Assembly (NCBI RefSeq): GCF_904849725.1
Contig: NC_058520.1
Location: forward strand, 318,815,186-318,879,185
Length of the DNA stretch: 64,000 nucleotides
DNA from: Hordeum vulgare subsp. vulgare
Taxonomy: Eukaryota; Streptophyta; Magnoliopsida; Poales; Poaceae
Direction: 5' to 3'
The translations under genes were made by a program, and so were the position numbers. The notes beneath the pieces were generated by a model. The model made no database searches and was not told the DNA's origin. It worked only from the letters and a program-made list of their open reading frames with translations. Shown piece by piece: positions 23,565 through 33,464 of this stretch. Position 1 is the stretch's first letter. Every line of letters begins with the position of its first letter.

Positions 23565-24978
23565 TGAAAGTGCGTTATATCCACTAGAGGGGGGTGAAAA
23601 GGAGATTTTTAGAATTTTATCACTAAGGAAATTCCTTTTGAGGAAATTCCTCACTGATGACTAACTTACAGCGGAAACAGTAAAAGATCAGAAGTGCAAA
23701 GTTTCACAACAGCAGTTTTTCAGAGTGAGGAATGTGAAAACAGATCGCACAGTGAGCAGGCACGCCAAATACAGATGAGGATTAACTAGCATGAAGAATT
23801 TGGGGTTGAGGAATTTCAGAGAAAGTCTTCAGCAAATTCTTCAAACAGTAGTAGTGTAAGTCATCAACACATAATCTGAGGAAAGTAAGGAGTTGAGGAA
23901 TTAGAACCCGTTTCTTAGTGAAGACATTAGTTGATGACCCAGTTCCGACTGCTGCGATAGTAGTACATCTGGTTTGGAGCGGCTTGGTATTTAAACCAAA
24001 GGACACATAGTCCTGGGACACACAGTCCCTACCCTTTTCTCCTTGGACTAAGAACACAGAGTCCTCGCCCAACACTCGTGGTAAGTCTTTAGGGCAGACT
24101 TCCAAACCCTCACAAACTTGGTCACCCGATGATCCACAATTGACTGCTCGAAAGCTCTAGACCATGAGGCCTAACCGTCTGTAGGATGCACAGTCCTCAA
24201 AGGTAAAAGGCTTCAGTCCCACACAGGAACAACTTCTTCAATGATGCTCAATCACTAGGTTTGGTTTGTGGTTTCGGTGTATGGGGTATTTCCTCACTGA
24301 TGAATTACTCTTGAAGACTCTGAAGAATTGGGTTGCTCTTATGACAAGTGTCAGTTTCTAACAGACCAGCCAACCAGCTAATGGTTGTGGGGGGCGGCTA
24401 TTTATAGCCTGTGAGCATCCCGACATGATTTGACACTAGTGCCCTTAAATAATATGACCGTTGGTGTGGATAATACCAATGATGTGGCGTGGCTATCAAA
24501 ATGGTCAGAACCCTTAACTGTGAGAGTCCTCATGTCACTCGTATTCCTCACTTGAGGATTTTAGTAGAATTAGGCTTGGGTTGAGCATCATGAGGAAATT
24601 CATTCCAGAGTGTTAGTTCGACCCCCTTTAACAGTACGGTGTTCCTATTACTCAAATGCAAAGAAAATAAAACAGAAAGAGTAAATCTTGATGCTTCAAA
24701 GTCTTCAAGATGATTTTCTTCAGGACACACCAAATTCCTCAATTTCAGTATCTTTATGAGGAATATGAATTTCATCGCAGATTCTTCGCGATTCAATTCT
24801 TCAGCTTCAGACCAATTTCTTCAAGTGAAGATATATATTTTTAGGGGTCGATCTTCATCAAATATCTCAAACTCCTTAGTGACTTATAGATCCTGTGTAG
24901 ACTCATAAACACATTATATACTTAACCTATAAGTCTTCAAAGCACCAAAATCGCTAAGGGGCACTACATGCACTTACA
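23565..24978 (-). repeat. Copia 5' LTR
   Basis: 1414 bp, TGAAAGTGCG...CACTTACA, direct repeat of 12346-13757. The ATACC duplication follows at 24979-24983. Confidence 0.95.
24398..24406 (-). promoter_or_regulatory. TATA box in Copia 5' LTR
   Basis: The minus strand reads TATAAATAG between GC-rich flanks. It is the probable core promoter of this element. Confidence 0.65.
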
Positions 24979-24983
24979 ATACC

Positions 24984-25719
24984 ATTCTATCATACTACAT
25001 CACAACTATTTTAATATGCATGTTGGCACTCAACACAAATAATTATTCACTCCTGGCTAATTAAGCATGGCATAAATAACTATAATCTCTATTTTTTATT
25101 GGAAACATGTTCCATTCATAATGAGCTGAATTCAGAACGATGAGCTAATCGTATTTAGAAAAAAATATCGAGTTCATACCAGCGTTTCTCCATCTCTGTC
25201 ACTTCATCAAATATTGTCAGTATTGCCTTTCACTTGCATGACCGAACGGTGTGAAAAATAATAGTAAGAGTGTTCGTGCATTGGACTAAGCTGGAATCTA
25301 CAAGCAATAACTCAAAGGAGAAGAGAAGGTAGTATGGACTCTCTAATAGATAATTGATAATAAATATGAGAGCCACTCAGCATGTCATCGTGGTCTTCTC
25401 CTTTTAACCCAAAGAATAAAGAAAAACTATTTACACGGGGAAGCCCCCAACAAGAAAAATAAGAACGAAAAATATTTTTGGGCATTCTTTTAACACTACA
25501 CCTAAGCATTCTAGAAGGTAAAGCTAAAACTATTTTTTCTAAGTTTTCTCAAGGTTAATGAAACACACAAGAAGAAAACAAACAAAAAAGAAATAAACTA
25601 CCATGGATGGTACAAGGAAATAGTATGAACGTCGACAATTGGAATGTGTGTGTGAACATGAATGTAGTGTCGGTGAGAAATACGTACTCCCCAAGCTTAG
25701 GCTTTTGGCCTAAGTTGGT
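24984..25719 (-). other. E2 3' non-coding region, part 2
   Basis: Continuation of the E2 internal region after the Copia insertion. It matches E1 at about 2225-2889. No coding domain. Confidence 0.75.
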
Positions 25720-26754
25720 CTAAGGCCACGGTTGGCCCAGATAATATCCAAAGTCATAGTTGGGGTTGTACAGTGCTGCGGCAGCTGCGGCAGCTGTCGC
25801 CTGAACTTCTTCAGTGTGGAGGCAAGCGGCCTTCGCCTCTCTCTCGTACTCGTCGGCCTCCTCTCGAGTTATAAAGTACCTTTGTTTTTCCTGAAAATTA
25901 AAGAAGGAATGAATAGGAAGCGTAATATGCATATCATGTTGTCTATGAAAAATTAGTCGATAAAGGAGGTGTTGATCATTTCTCTTAAGGAACTGGTAGT
26001 GCACCGTAGCCTCATAATCAAGAAAAGCAGGTGGTCTCTCAATATCATTCTCCTTTATAGGTATCCTAAGATAATTGGCTACACGGGTGGCGTAAATTCC
26101 ACCAAAGAAATCTCCGTCCGTGGCATTTTTATGTAGCCTCCTAGCAATAACAGCTCCTAAGTTATACCGCCTGTCACCCATGACTGCACTCTTAAGAATA
26201 TTAAGGTCACGTACGCAAAGATGGCAATGCTCATATTTAGCGTTTATACATCTACCTATGAAGAGACCAAGATAATGTATGGCAGGAAAGTGGATGCTCC
26301 CTACGGTAGCCTGTGTAATATTTCTAGTTTCTCCCCTAGTTATGCTAGCAAGAAAATCATTATATTCAACTTTGTGAGGATCACTAAAGCTACCCCATTG
26401 TGGGATTTGGCATGCATGGTTAAAATCTTCTAGGTCCATAGTATAAGATTCATCATAAAGATTGAATAGAACGGAATTTGTATTGCGGCTAGATGAAAAT
26501 TCAAACCTCTACATGAAAGAATTAGTGAGTCGATGATATTGCTTGCATTGGTCTGAAACAAAATCTTAATGGCCAACGTTTCGTATATATGCGTAAAATT
26601 CTTCCTTGAATCCAACCAGGACCATGAATGATTCTGATGGCCATTCACAAGGTAGCACTTGAGCTTCCCTTGGGTGTTCAAGGTCGGGCTCGCGTATCGC
26701 GAGTCTTGGTGTCTTCTGGCTCGAGGAAACACCTTGGTATATTTTCCTTAACAT
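25720..26754 (-). pseudogene. E2 second ORF (Athila ORF-like), one main break
   Basis: The first piece, 26754 to about 26566, begins MLRKIYQGVSSSQKTPRLAI and ends at a stop; a frame change leads into a 239-aa open part, 26439-25720. That part starts MDLEDFNHACQIPQWGS and has GETRNITQATVGSIHFPAIHY, GDFFGGIYATRVANYLRIP, YHQ/FLKR-type blocks, YFITREEADEYEREAKA, an alanine run and NYDFGYYLGQPWP at the C-terminus. It matches the E1 protein throughout. The mix of charged and aromatic conserved blocks without membrane segments argues for a soluble, possibly gag-associated or nucleic-acid-interacting protein; this is inference. It resembles the extra ORF of Athila-type elements. Confidence 0.75.
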
Positions 26755-27620
26755 TTTATTTTTCTAAAAATAGATCTAAATTCTTAGTGACTCCACATAA
26801 AAATGAACAAACTCGATCAAAGCTTATAGAAACTACTCCCACAAGTGCCTGGAAGCTATATCATGCATCAAAACTACTTGGCACCCTAAAAATTTGACAT
26901 TCAAGCTCAAGAACAAGGTCACCACAGTAGCAAGATTTTGCAAAATATAAAGCACTAGAACAAAAACTAATTGGACCATTGGAGGAGTTACATATCAATG
27001 AACAATCCCCTAAAATAGTTTTGCAAATGAAGCTTTGAGAACGGAGATCGAAAATGGCACCAAGATGAGATAAAACACATGTTTCAGCAATGGTGGGATT
27101 TTTTTTGGAGGAAGAAGAAGTGGATGGGTATTGGAATAAGTGAAGGGGTCTCACCTGGGACCCACAAGCCAGGGGGTTGCGCCCAAGGGGGTGCTCGAGC
27201 CCTGCACGCTTGTGGCCCACTGGTGCAGCCCCTTGATGTGTTCTTAGTACCAGAAATTCTTAAATATTCCAGAAAAATCATACTAAATTTTCAAGATCTT
27301 CTGAGAACTTTTATTTTTAGGTCATTTTTCTATTGCAGGGATAAAATGGAAAACAAAGAAATAATAACATTTTTACTAAGTGAAACTGAGAAAACAGGAA
27401 ATAAGTAGTTAGGTGCAGAAGTTTGTGCTTTCTAAATTCACCATCTCATGCCCGTAAAAAAGAATCCATCAATAAGGTTGATCAAGTCTTACTGACAAAC
27501 TTTTTTTGAATGACATGGAACCAGAGAACTTTCGAATAACACTAGTTTACCTCAATGGGGATATGCATGTCCCCAACAATAAGTATATCATATTTCTTCT
27601 TGGCAGTACGTAGAGGGAAT
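26755..27620 (-). other. E2 spacer with LTR-like block in place of pol
   Basis: Non-coding. The segment about 27070-27400 has the GC-rich block (GGGACCCACAAGCC, CCCAAGGGGGTGC) followed by an AT-rich tail with TTTTCAAGATCTTCTGAGAA and CTTTTATTTTTAGG. It is collinear with E1 4230-4545 and similar to the family LTR. No integrase or RT remains. Confidence 0.7.
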
Positions 27621-30271
27621 TCAAATTCTCCAATAGTGAAGGTTGGAATTTTTTTCAATGGAGTTGATGGTTTGAACATGAGATTGTTTCTTCGGAAAGT
27701 GTACCGTATGCTCATTACCATTAACATGAAAAGTGACATTGCCTTTGTTGCAATCAATAACAACCCCTGTAGTATTCAAAAATGGTCTACGACCAATGAT
27801 CGACAAATCGTCGTCCTTGGGAATATCAATAATAACAAAGTCCATTAAGATAGTAACGTTTGCAACCACAATAGCCACATCCTCACAAATACCGATAGGT
27901 AAAGAAGTTGATTTATCACCCATTTGAAGAGAGATTTCAGTAGGTGTCAACTTATTCAAATCAAGTCTATGATATAAAGAGAAAGACATAACACTAACAC
28001 CAGCTCCAAGGTCACATAAAGCAATTTTAACATAATTTACTTTAATAGAGCATGGTATAGTGGGTACTCCGGAAGCTCCAAATTTCTTTGGTATTCCACC
28101 CTTAAAATTATAATTAGCAAGCATGGTGGAAATCTCAGATTCTGGTATCTTTCTTTTATTAGTAACACTATCTTTCATGTATTTAGCATAGGGAGACATT
28201 TTCAAAATATGAGTTAAGCGCATACGTAAGAAACAGGTCTCAACATTTCAGCAAAGCGCTCAAAATCCTCATCATCCTTCTTTTTGGACAGTGTAGGAGG
28301 AAAGGGCATGGGTTTCTGAACCCATGATTCTCTCTCTCTACCATGCTTCCTAGCAACAAAATCTCTTTTATCATATCTCTTATTCTTAGGTTGTGGGTTA
28401 TCAGGATCAACAGCAGGTTCAATCTCCACATCATTGTCATTACTAGGTTGAGCATCGACATGAACATCATCATTAATATGTCACTAGGTTCATGTACATT
28501 ACTAGATTGTGTCTCAGCATCAGAAAAAGAGGTATCATTTGGGTTTTGATGTGACTCTATAACAGGTTCACTAGGAGCATGCAAAGTCCTATCATCACTT
28601 TTTTGTTTTTATTAGAAGGAGCATGTACATTAATATTATCTCTCTGAGAATCTTTCTCAACTCTCTTAGGATGACCCTCAGGATACAAAGGTTCGTGAGT
28701 CATTCTACCACCTCTAGTCACAAGTCTAACAGAATGATTATTGTTCTTACTAGTCATCTCATTGAGCAAACCATTTTGTGCCTTCAGTACCTGTTCTACT
28801 TGAGTAGTTACCATGGAAGCAAGTTTACTAATAAGCGGGAGATCATTAACAATTCTACTCATATATTCACCCAAGCGATCAAGCATGTAAGCATTATTCT
28901 TCAATTGTCTACAAACATAAGCATTGAAATTTTCTTGTTTAACAACAAAATTATCAAATTCATCCAAGCATTGGCTAGCAGACTTATTATAAGGAATGTC
29001 ACCTTGATCCGAAGAGAATTTACCTCTACTACCTATGTCGGGTTATCAAGACCATGAATTTCTTCAATAGGGGGTAGATTCTTAGCATCTTCAGCTTCAA
29101 TACCTTTTTCTTTCATAGATTTCTTTGCCTCTTGCATATCTTCAGGACTAAGGAATAGAATACCTCTTTTCTTTTGAGTTGGTTTTGCAGGTGGTTCGGG
29201 AATATCCCAATCATTATCATTGTTCAATATATTATTCAATAGTAGTTCAGCTTGTTTAACAGTTTGTTCCCGGAAAATACAACCAACACAACTATCTAGG
29301 TGGTCCCTAGAAGCATCGGTTCGTACATTATGACAGATATCAAGTATTTCATTTTTCTTCACAGGATGATCACGCAAAGCATTAAGTAACTCGAGAAGCC
29401 TCCCCCAAGCTTGTGGGAGACTCCCTTCTTCAATTTGCGCAAAGTTAAATATTTCCTCTAAGGCAGCTTGTTTCTTATGGGTAGGAACATATTTTTCATA
29501 GAAGTAGTAAATTATATCCTCGGGACTACGCACACAACGAGGAGCAAGAGAATTAAACCATATCTTAGCATCGCCCTTTAATGAGAACTGAAACAACTTA
29601 AGAATATAATAGTAATGAATTTTTTCCTCATAAGTAAATAGGGTGGCTATATCATTTATTTTAGTAAGGTGTGTCACAATAGTTTCAGATTCATAACCAT
29701 GAAAAGGATCAGATTCTACCAAAGTAATTAACTCAGGATCAACAGAGAATTCATAATCCTTATTAATAATACAAATAAGTGAAGTAGCAAACTTGGGATC
29801 ATATTGCATTCTAGCTTTCAAAGATTTTCTATTCCACTTGCATAGCAATTTCTTAAGATCATCTCTATCCTTACAAGCAAGAAAGGCCCTAGCTACTTCT
29901 CCTTCCATAACATAACCCTCACGTATGTTAGGAAATTCATATCTAGGAGAGCTAGGTCTAGCAGGTGAATCATAGTGTCCAGTTTCATAAGATTCTACAA
30001 TATTATCACTTTCAGCATTCACTCTAGCAATTTGTTCATCAAGAAATTCACTAAACGGCACAGTAGTATCAAGCAAAGTATCATAAGCATCATGCATAGC
30101 AGAAGTACCATCATCAATTACTTGCAACATATCAGATTCACTAGTAGGTGGTGGTGTCGCAAATTTACTCATAACATACGGTGAATCAAGTGTAGAGCTA
30201 GATGGCAGTTCCTTACCTGCCCTCGTAGTTGAGGGGTAGATCTTGGTTTTAGCGTCTTTCAGATTCTTCAT
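27621..30271 (-). pseudogene. E2 gag-protease; gag part open, later part frameshifted
   Basis: The 30271-29033 frame is open for 412 aa and starts 49 bp after the primer-binding site. It contains the retrotransposon gag core near residues 190-290 (YILKLFQFSLKGDAKIWF, IYYFYEKYVPTHKKQAALEEIF, QAWGRLLELL). It is followed by a Cys-containing stretch (SCVGCIFREQTVKQAE) also present in E1. The frame then changes near 29030, 28560 and 28220. The 28223-27621 piece contains the retropepsin-like domain with CDLGAGVSVMSFSLYHRLDL and a later RRPFLNT block. As in E1, the coding region ends after protease. The gag part could in principle still be translated. Confidence 0.85.
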
Positions 30272-30320
30272 AGTGATCCACGGATATAAATTCCATGTGA
30301 CTCAGAGAATAGAGCTATGC

Positions 30321-30338
30321 TCCCCGGCAACGGCGCGA
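30321..30338 (-). other. E2 primer-binding site, tRNA-Asp type
   Basis: The minus strand reads TCGCGCCGTTGCCGGGGA, a one-base mismatch to the tRNA-Asp complement, 11 bp from the LTR. Confidence 0.9.
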
Positions 30339-30349
30339 GAAAAAGTTCT

Positions 30350-31601
30350 TGATAACCCACAAGTATAGGGGATCGCAACAGTTTTCGAGGGTAGAGTATT
30401 CAACCCAAATTTATTGATTCGACGCAAAGGGAGCCAAATAATATTCACGAGTATTAGCAACCGAGTTGTCAATTCAACCACACCTGAAAGGCTTAATATC
30501 TGCAGCAAAGTATTTAGTAGCAAAGTAGTATGGAAGAAACGGTAACGGTGGAAAAGGCAACAATAGTTTTGTAGTGATTGTAACAATAGCAACGGAAAAG
30601 TAACTTAGCGAAGAACAATATGTGGAAAGCTCGTAGGAAATGGATCAGTGATGGATAATTATGTTGGATGGCATTCATCATGCAACAGGCATAACATAGG
30701 GTGATACAAAACTATCTCCAATTCATCAATGTAATGTAGGCATGTATTCCATATATAGTCATACGTGCTTATGGAAAAGAACTTGCATGATATCTTTTGT
30801 CCTACCCTCCCGTGGCAGCGCGGTCCTAATAGAGAATCGGACCAAAGCATTAGCACTTAGTGAATACATTAACTCCTCAAACTACGGTAATCCCCGGAAA
30901 GAATCCCAGTTATTGTCACCCTGGGGGATGCGGATCATAACTCGTAATAGGTGTCTATAACTTGCAAGATAGGACCAAGAACACATATATATTCATGAAA
31001 ACATAATAGGTTCAGATCTGAAATCATGGGACCCGGGCCCTAGTGAGAAGCATTAAGCATAACAACATCACAGCAACATCAATCTCAGAACACAATAGAT
31101 ACAAGGGATCATACCCTAAAAAAACTAACTCGATTACATGATAGATCTCATCCAACCTATCACACAAATCACACTCCAGATCTACCCTCCAGAGGAAGAA
31201 CAAGAGGTGGCAGTGGCTCCGTATCGTAAAACGCAATGAACTCTTCTCTCTGATTTTTTTCTCCGCAGATGGGAATATATAGGAGTGGAAACGAGGTCGG
31301 ACGAGCTCCACGGGCCCCACAAGGCAGGGGGCGCGACCTAGGAGGCGCCCTGCAGTTTTGTGGCCTGGGGGTGGCCCCTCTCCGGTATATTCTTTCGCCA
31401 GTATTTTTTTATTAAATCCAAATACGATCTCCGTAGATTTTTAGGTCAATCCGCGAACCTTTATTTGTGCACACAAATAACACTAAAGCAATTTTGTTGA
31501 AAACCGCGTCGGTCAGGGTTAGTTCCATTCAAATCATGCAAATTAGAGTTCAAAACAAGGGCAGAAGAGTTTGAAAAAGTAGATACGTTAGAGACGTATG
31601 A
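30350..31601 (-). repeat. E2 5' LTR
   Basis: 1252 bp, about 130 bp shorter than the 3' LTR. Small deletions are visible near 30825 and near 31165 compared with the E1 and E2 partner LTRs. The outer end is GTATGA instead of GTATCA. A minus-strand TATATA box lies at about 31275-31280. Confidence 0.88.
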
Positions 31602-31697
31602 TTGATCACCCCAGAGAACAGCCTGGTCGGCATCAGCTATTCGTACGACACCTGGAGAGTGTTGGTGACCGCAACGTTGCTCATGGTGGGACTGCAC
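31602..31697 (-). pseudogene. Remnant of Gypsy element Z: protease N-terminal part (96 bp)
   Basis: The minus strand encodes CSPTMSNVAVTNTL, then QVSYE, a stop, and LMPTRLFSGVI. It joins the Z piece at 40506-40705 upstream and 8952-9675 downstream. The stretch with the catalytic Asp that normally sits between VTNTL and the YE-LMPTR block of this family appears to be missing. Confidence 0.7.
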
Positions 31698-33432
31698 TGT
31701 TGGGTAACGTAGCATAAATTCAAAATATTCCTACGCCATATTCATATCTTCCTATGGAGAGACTAGCAACGAGAGAGGGGAGAGTTCATATTCATACCTT
31801 TTAAGATCCCTAAGTGGAAGCGTTGCTAGAACGCGGTTGATGGAGTCGTACTCGCGGCGATTCAGATCGTGGTGTGATTCCGATCTAGTGCCGAACCACG
31901 GCACCTCCGCGATCAACACATGTCCAGCCCGGTGACGTATCCCGCACCTTGATCTAGCAAGGAGGAGGGAGAGGTTGGGGAAGATCTCCGGCGGCATGAA
32001 GTCGTGGTGTCGATGGAGAGACGAGGTCTCCCGGTAGGGCTTCGCCAAGCACCATGGGAGAGGAGGAAGAAGAAGAGCAGGGCTGCGCTGAGAGAGATGG
32101 AAAACCGTGTCTCCAATGGCCAAAACCCCCGCTATATATAGGGGGAAGGGAGGATGGCACCCCCTTTAGGGTTTCCCCCTTGAGGGGGGGCAGCCCTAGA
32201 TGGGGAAAGGGGTGGCGGCTAGGAGGGGGGAGGGGGTGGCGCACCCCCTGGTGGGCCTTAGGCCCACCCGCGCTAGGGTTCCCCCTTCCCCTTCTTAGGC
32301 GCCATGGGCAGGGTGTGGGGGTGCACTAGCCCACCCAGGGGCTGGTTCCCTCTCACACTTGGGAGATGTAGCCTTTTGAGGCTTGTGGCCTCTCCCGATG
32401 GGCCTCCGAAACCCTTCGGGTGGTCCCGACACTTTGCCGGTGGTGCCCGAAACATTTCCGGTGTCCAAAACCATCCAACCTATATATCAATCTTTACCTC
32501 TGGACCATTCCGGAGCTCCTCATGACGGTAGAGATCTCATCCAGGACTCCGAACAACCTTCGCTAACCTCGTATAACAATTCCCTATATCCCTAGCGTCA
32601 TCGAACCTTAAGTGTGTAGACCCTACGGGTTCGGGAGGCATGCACACATGACTGTGACATCTCTCCCGCCAATAACCATCAACGAGGTCTGGATACCCAT
32701 GGTGTCTCCCACATGTTCCACGATAATCTCATGGGATGAACCACGATGTCAAGGATTCAATCAATCCCGTATACAATTCCCTTTGTCTGTTGGTATTGAA
32801 CTTGCCCAAGATTCGATCGTCGGTATACCTATACCTTGTTCAATATCGTTACCGGTAAGTCTCTTTACTCGTTCCGTAGGACGTCATCTTGTGACTAACT
32901 CCTTAGTCACATTGAGCTCATGATGATGTTCTACCATCACACGAAGTGACAAATCCCGATCTCGATTCATACCAACCCAACAGACACTTTCGGAGATACC
33001 CGTAGTGCACCTTTATAGTCACCCAGTTACATTGTGACATTTGATACACAAAAAGCACTCCTATGGTATCCGGGAGTTGCAAAATCTCACGGTCGAAGGA
33101 AAAGACACTTGATATTAGAAAAGCTTTAGCATACGAACAACACGATCTAGTGCTATGCTTAGGATTGGGTCTTGTCCATCACATCATTCTCCCAATGATG
33201 TGATCCCGTTATCAATGACACCTAATGTCCACGATCAGGAAACCATGACCATCTATTGATCAACAAGCTAGCAAACTAGAGGCTTGCTAGGGACACATTG
33301 TGATCTATTTATTCACACATGTATTACTGTTTCCTGTTAATACAATTATAGCATGAACAATAGACGATTATCATGAACACGGAAATATGATAATAACCAT
33401 TTTATTATTGCCTCTAGGGCATATTTCCAACA
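31698..33432 (-). repeat. BARE1/Angela-like 3' LTR
   Basis: 1735 bp, plus-strand TGTTGGGTAACG...CATATTTCCAACA; direct repeat of 38741-40505. Confidence 0.95.
32132..32140 (-). promoter_or_regulatory. TATA box in the BARE-like 3' LTR
   Basis: The minus strand reads CCCCTATATATAGCGG, the same as the box in the 5' LTR at 39174-39182 and like the known BARE1 promoter. Confidence 0.65.
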
Positions 33433-33447
33433 GTCTCCCACTTGCAC
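33433..33447 (-). other. BARE-like polypurine tract
   Basis: The minus strand reads GTGCAAGTGGGAGAC directly before the 3' LTR start TGTTGG. Confidence 0.88.
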
Positions 33448-33464
33448 TAGAGTCAATAATCTAG

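Larger units (their letters stand above)
12346..24978 (-). mobile_element. Copia/Sirevirus LTR retrotransposon, Maximus-like, with extra ORF and deleted integrase
   Basis: A 12.6-kb element with LTRs of 1412 and 1414 bp, an initiator-tRNA-Met type primer-binding site, polypurine tract and perfect 5-bp target duplication ATACC. The minus-strand order is gag (790 aa, open), protease, integrase zinc finger, reverse transcriptase-RNase H (broken), about 1-kb spacer, and a long extra ORF before the 3' LTR. The pol order with RT after integrase and the YVDD motif place it in Copia; the extra ORF downstream of pol and the LTR start TGAAAGTGCGTTATATC suggest the Sirevirus family Maximus. The integrase core is missing, so it is non-autonomous. 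By eye the two LTRs differ by only a few percent, fitting its position as one of the youngest insertions. Confidence 0.9.
9676..31601 (-). mobile_element. E2: second copy of the E1 Gypsy family, interrupted by a Copia element
   Basis: Same layout as E1: 5' LTR 30350-31601, tRNA-Asp primer-binding site, gag-protease 30271-27621, LTR-like block, second ORF 26754-25720, non-coding 3' region, polypurine tract 11061-11073, 3' LTR 9676-11060. Without the inserted Copia (12346-24978) and its extra 5-bp duplication, the internal domain is about 6.65 kb, very close to E1. The flanking target duplication is not intact: the left flank is TTCGT (9671-9675), and the right LTR ends GTATGA rather than GTATCA with TTGAT following. 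The surrounding Z reading frame nevertheless continues across the element. Confidence 0.9.

Noticed and set aside
32054..32525. Plus-strand ORFs in the BARE-like LTRs (also 39246-39626)
   Set aside because: They lie within LTRs, antisense to the element, duplicated in both LTRs with differing frames.
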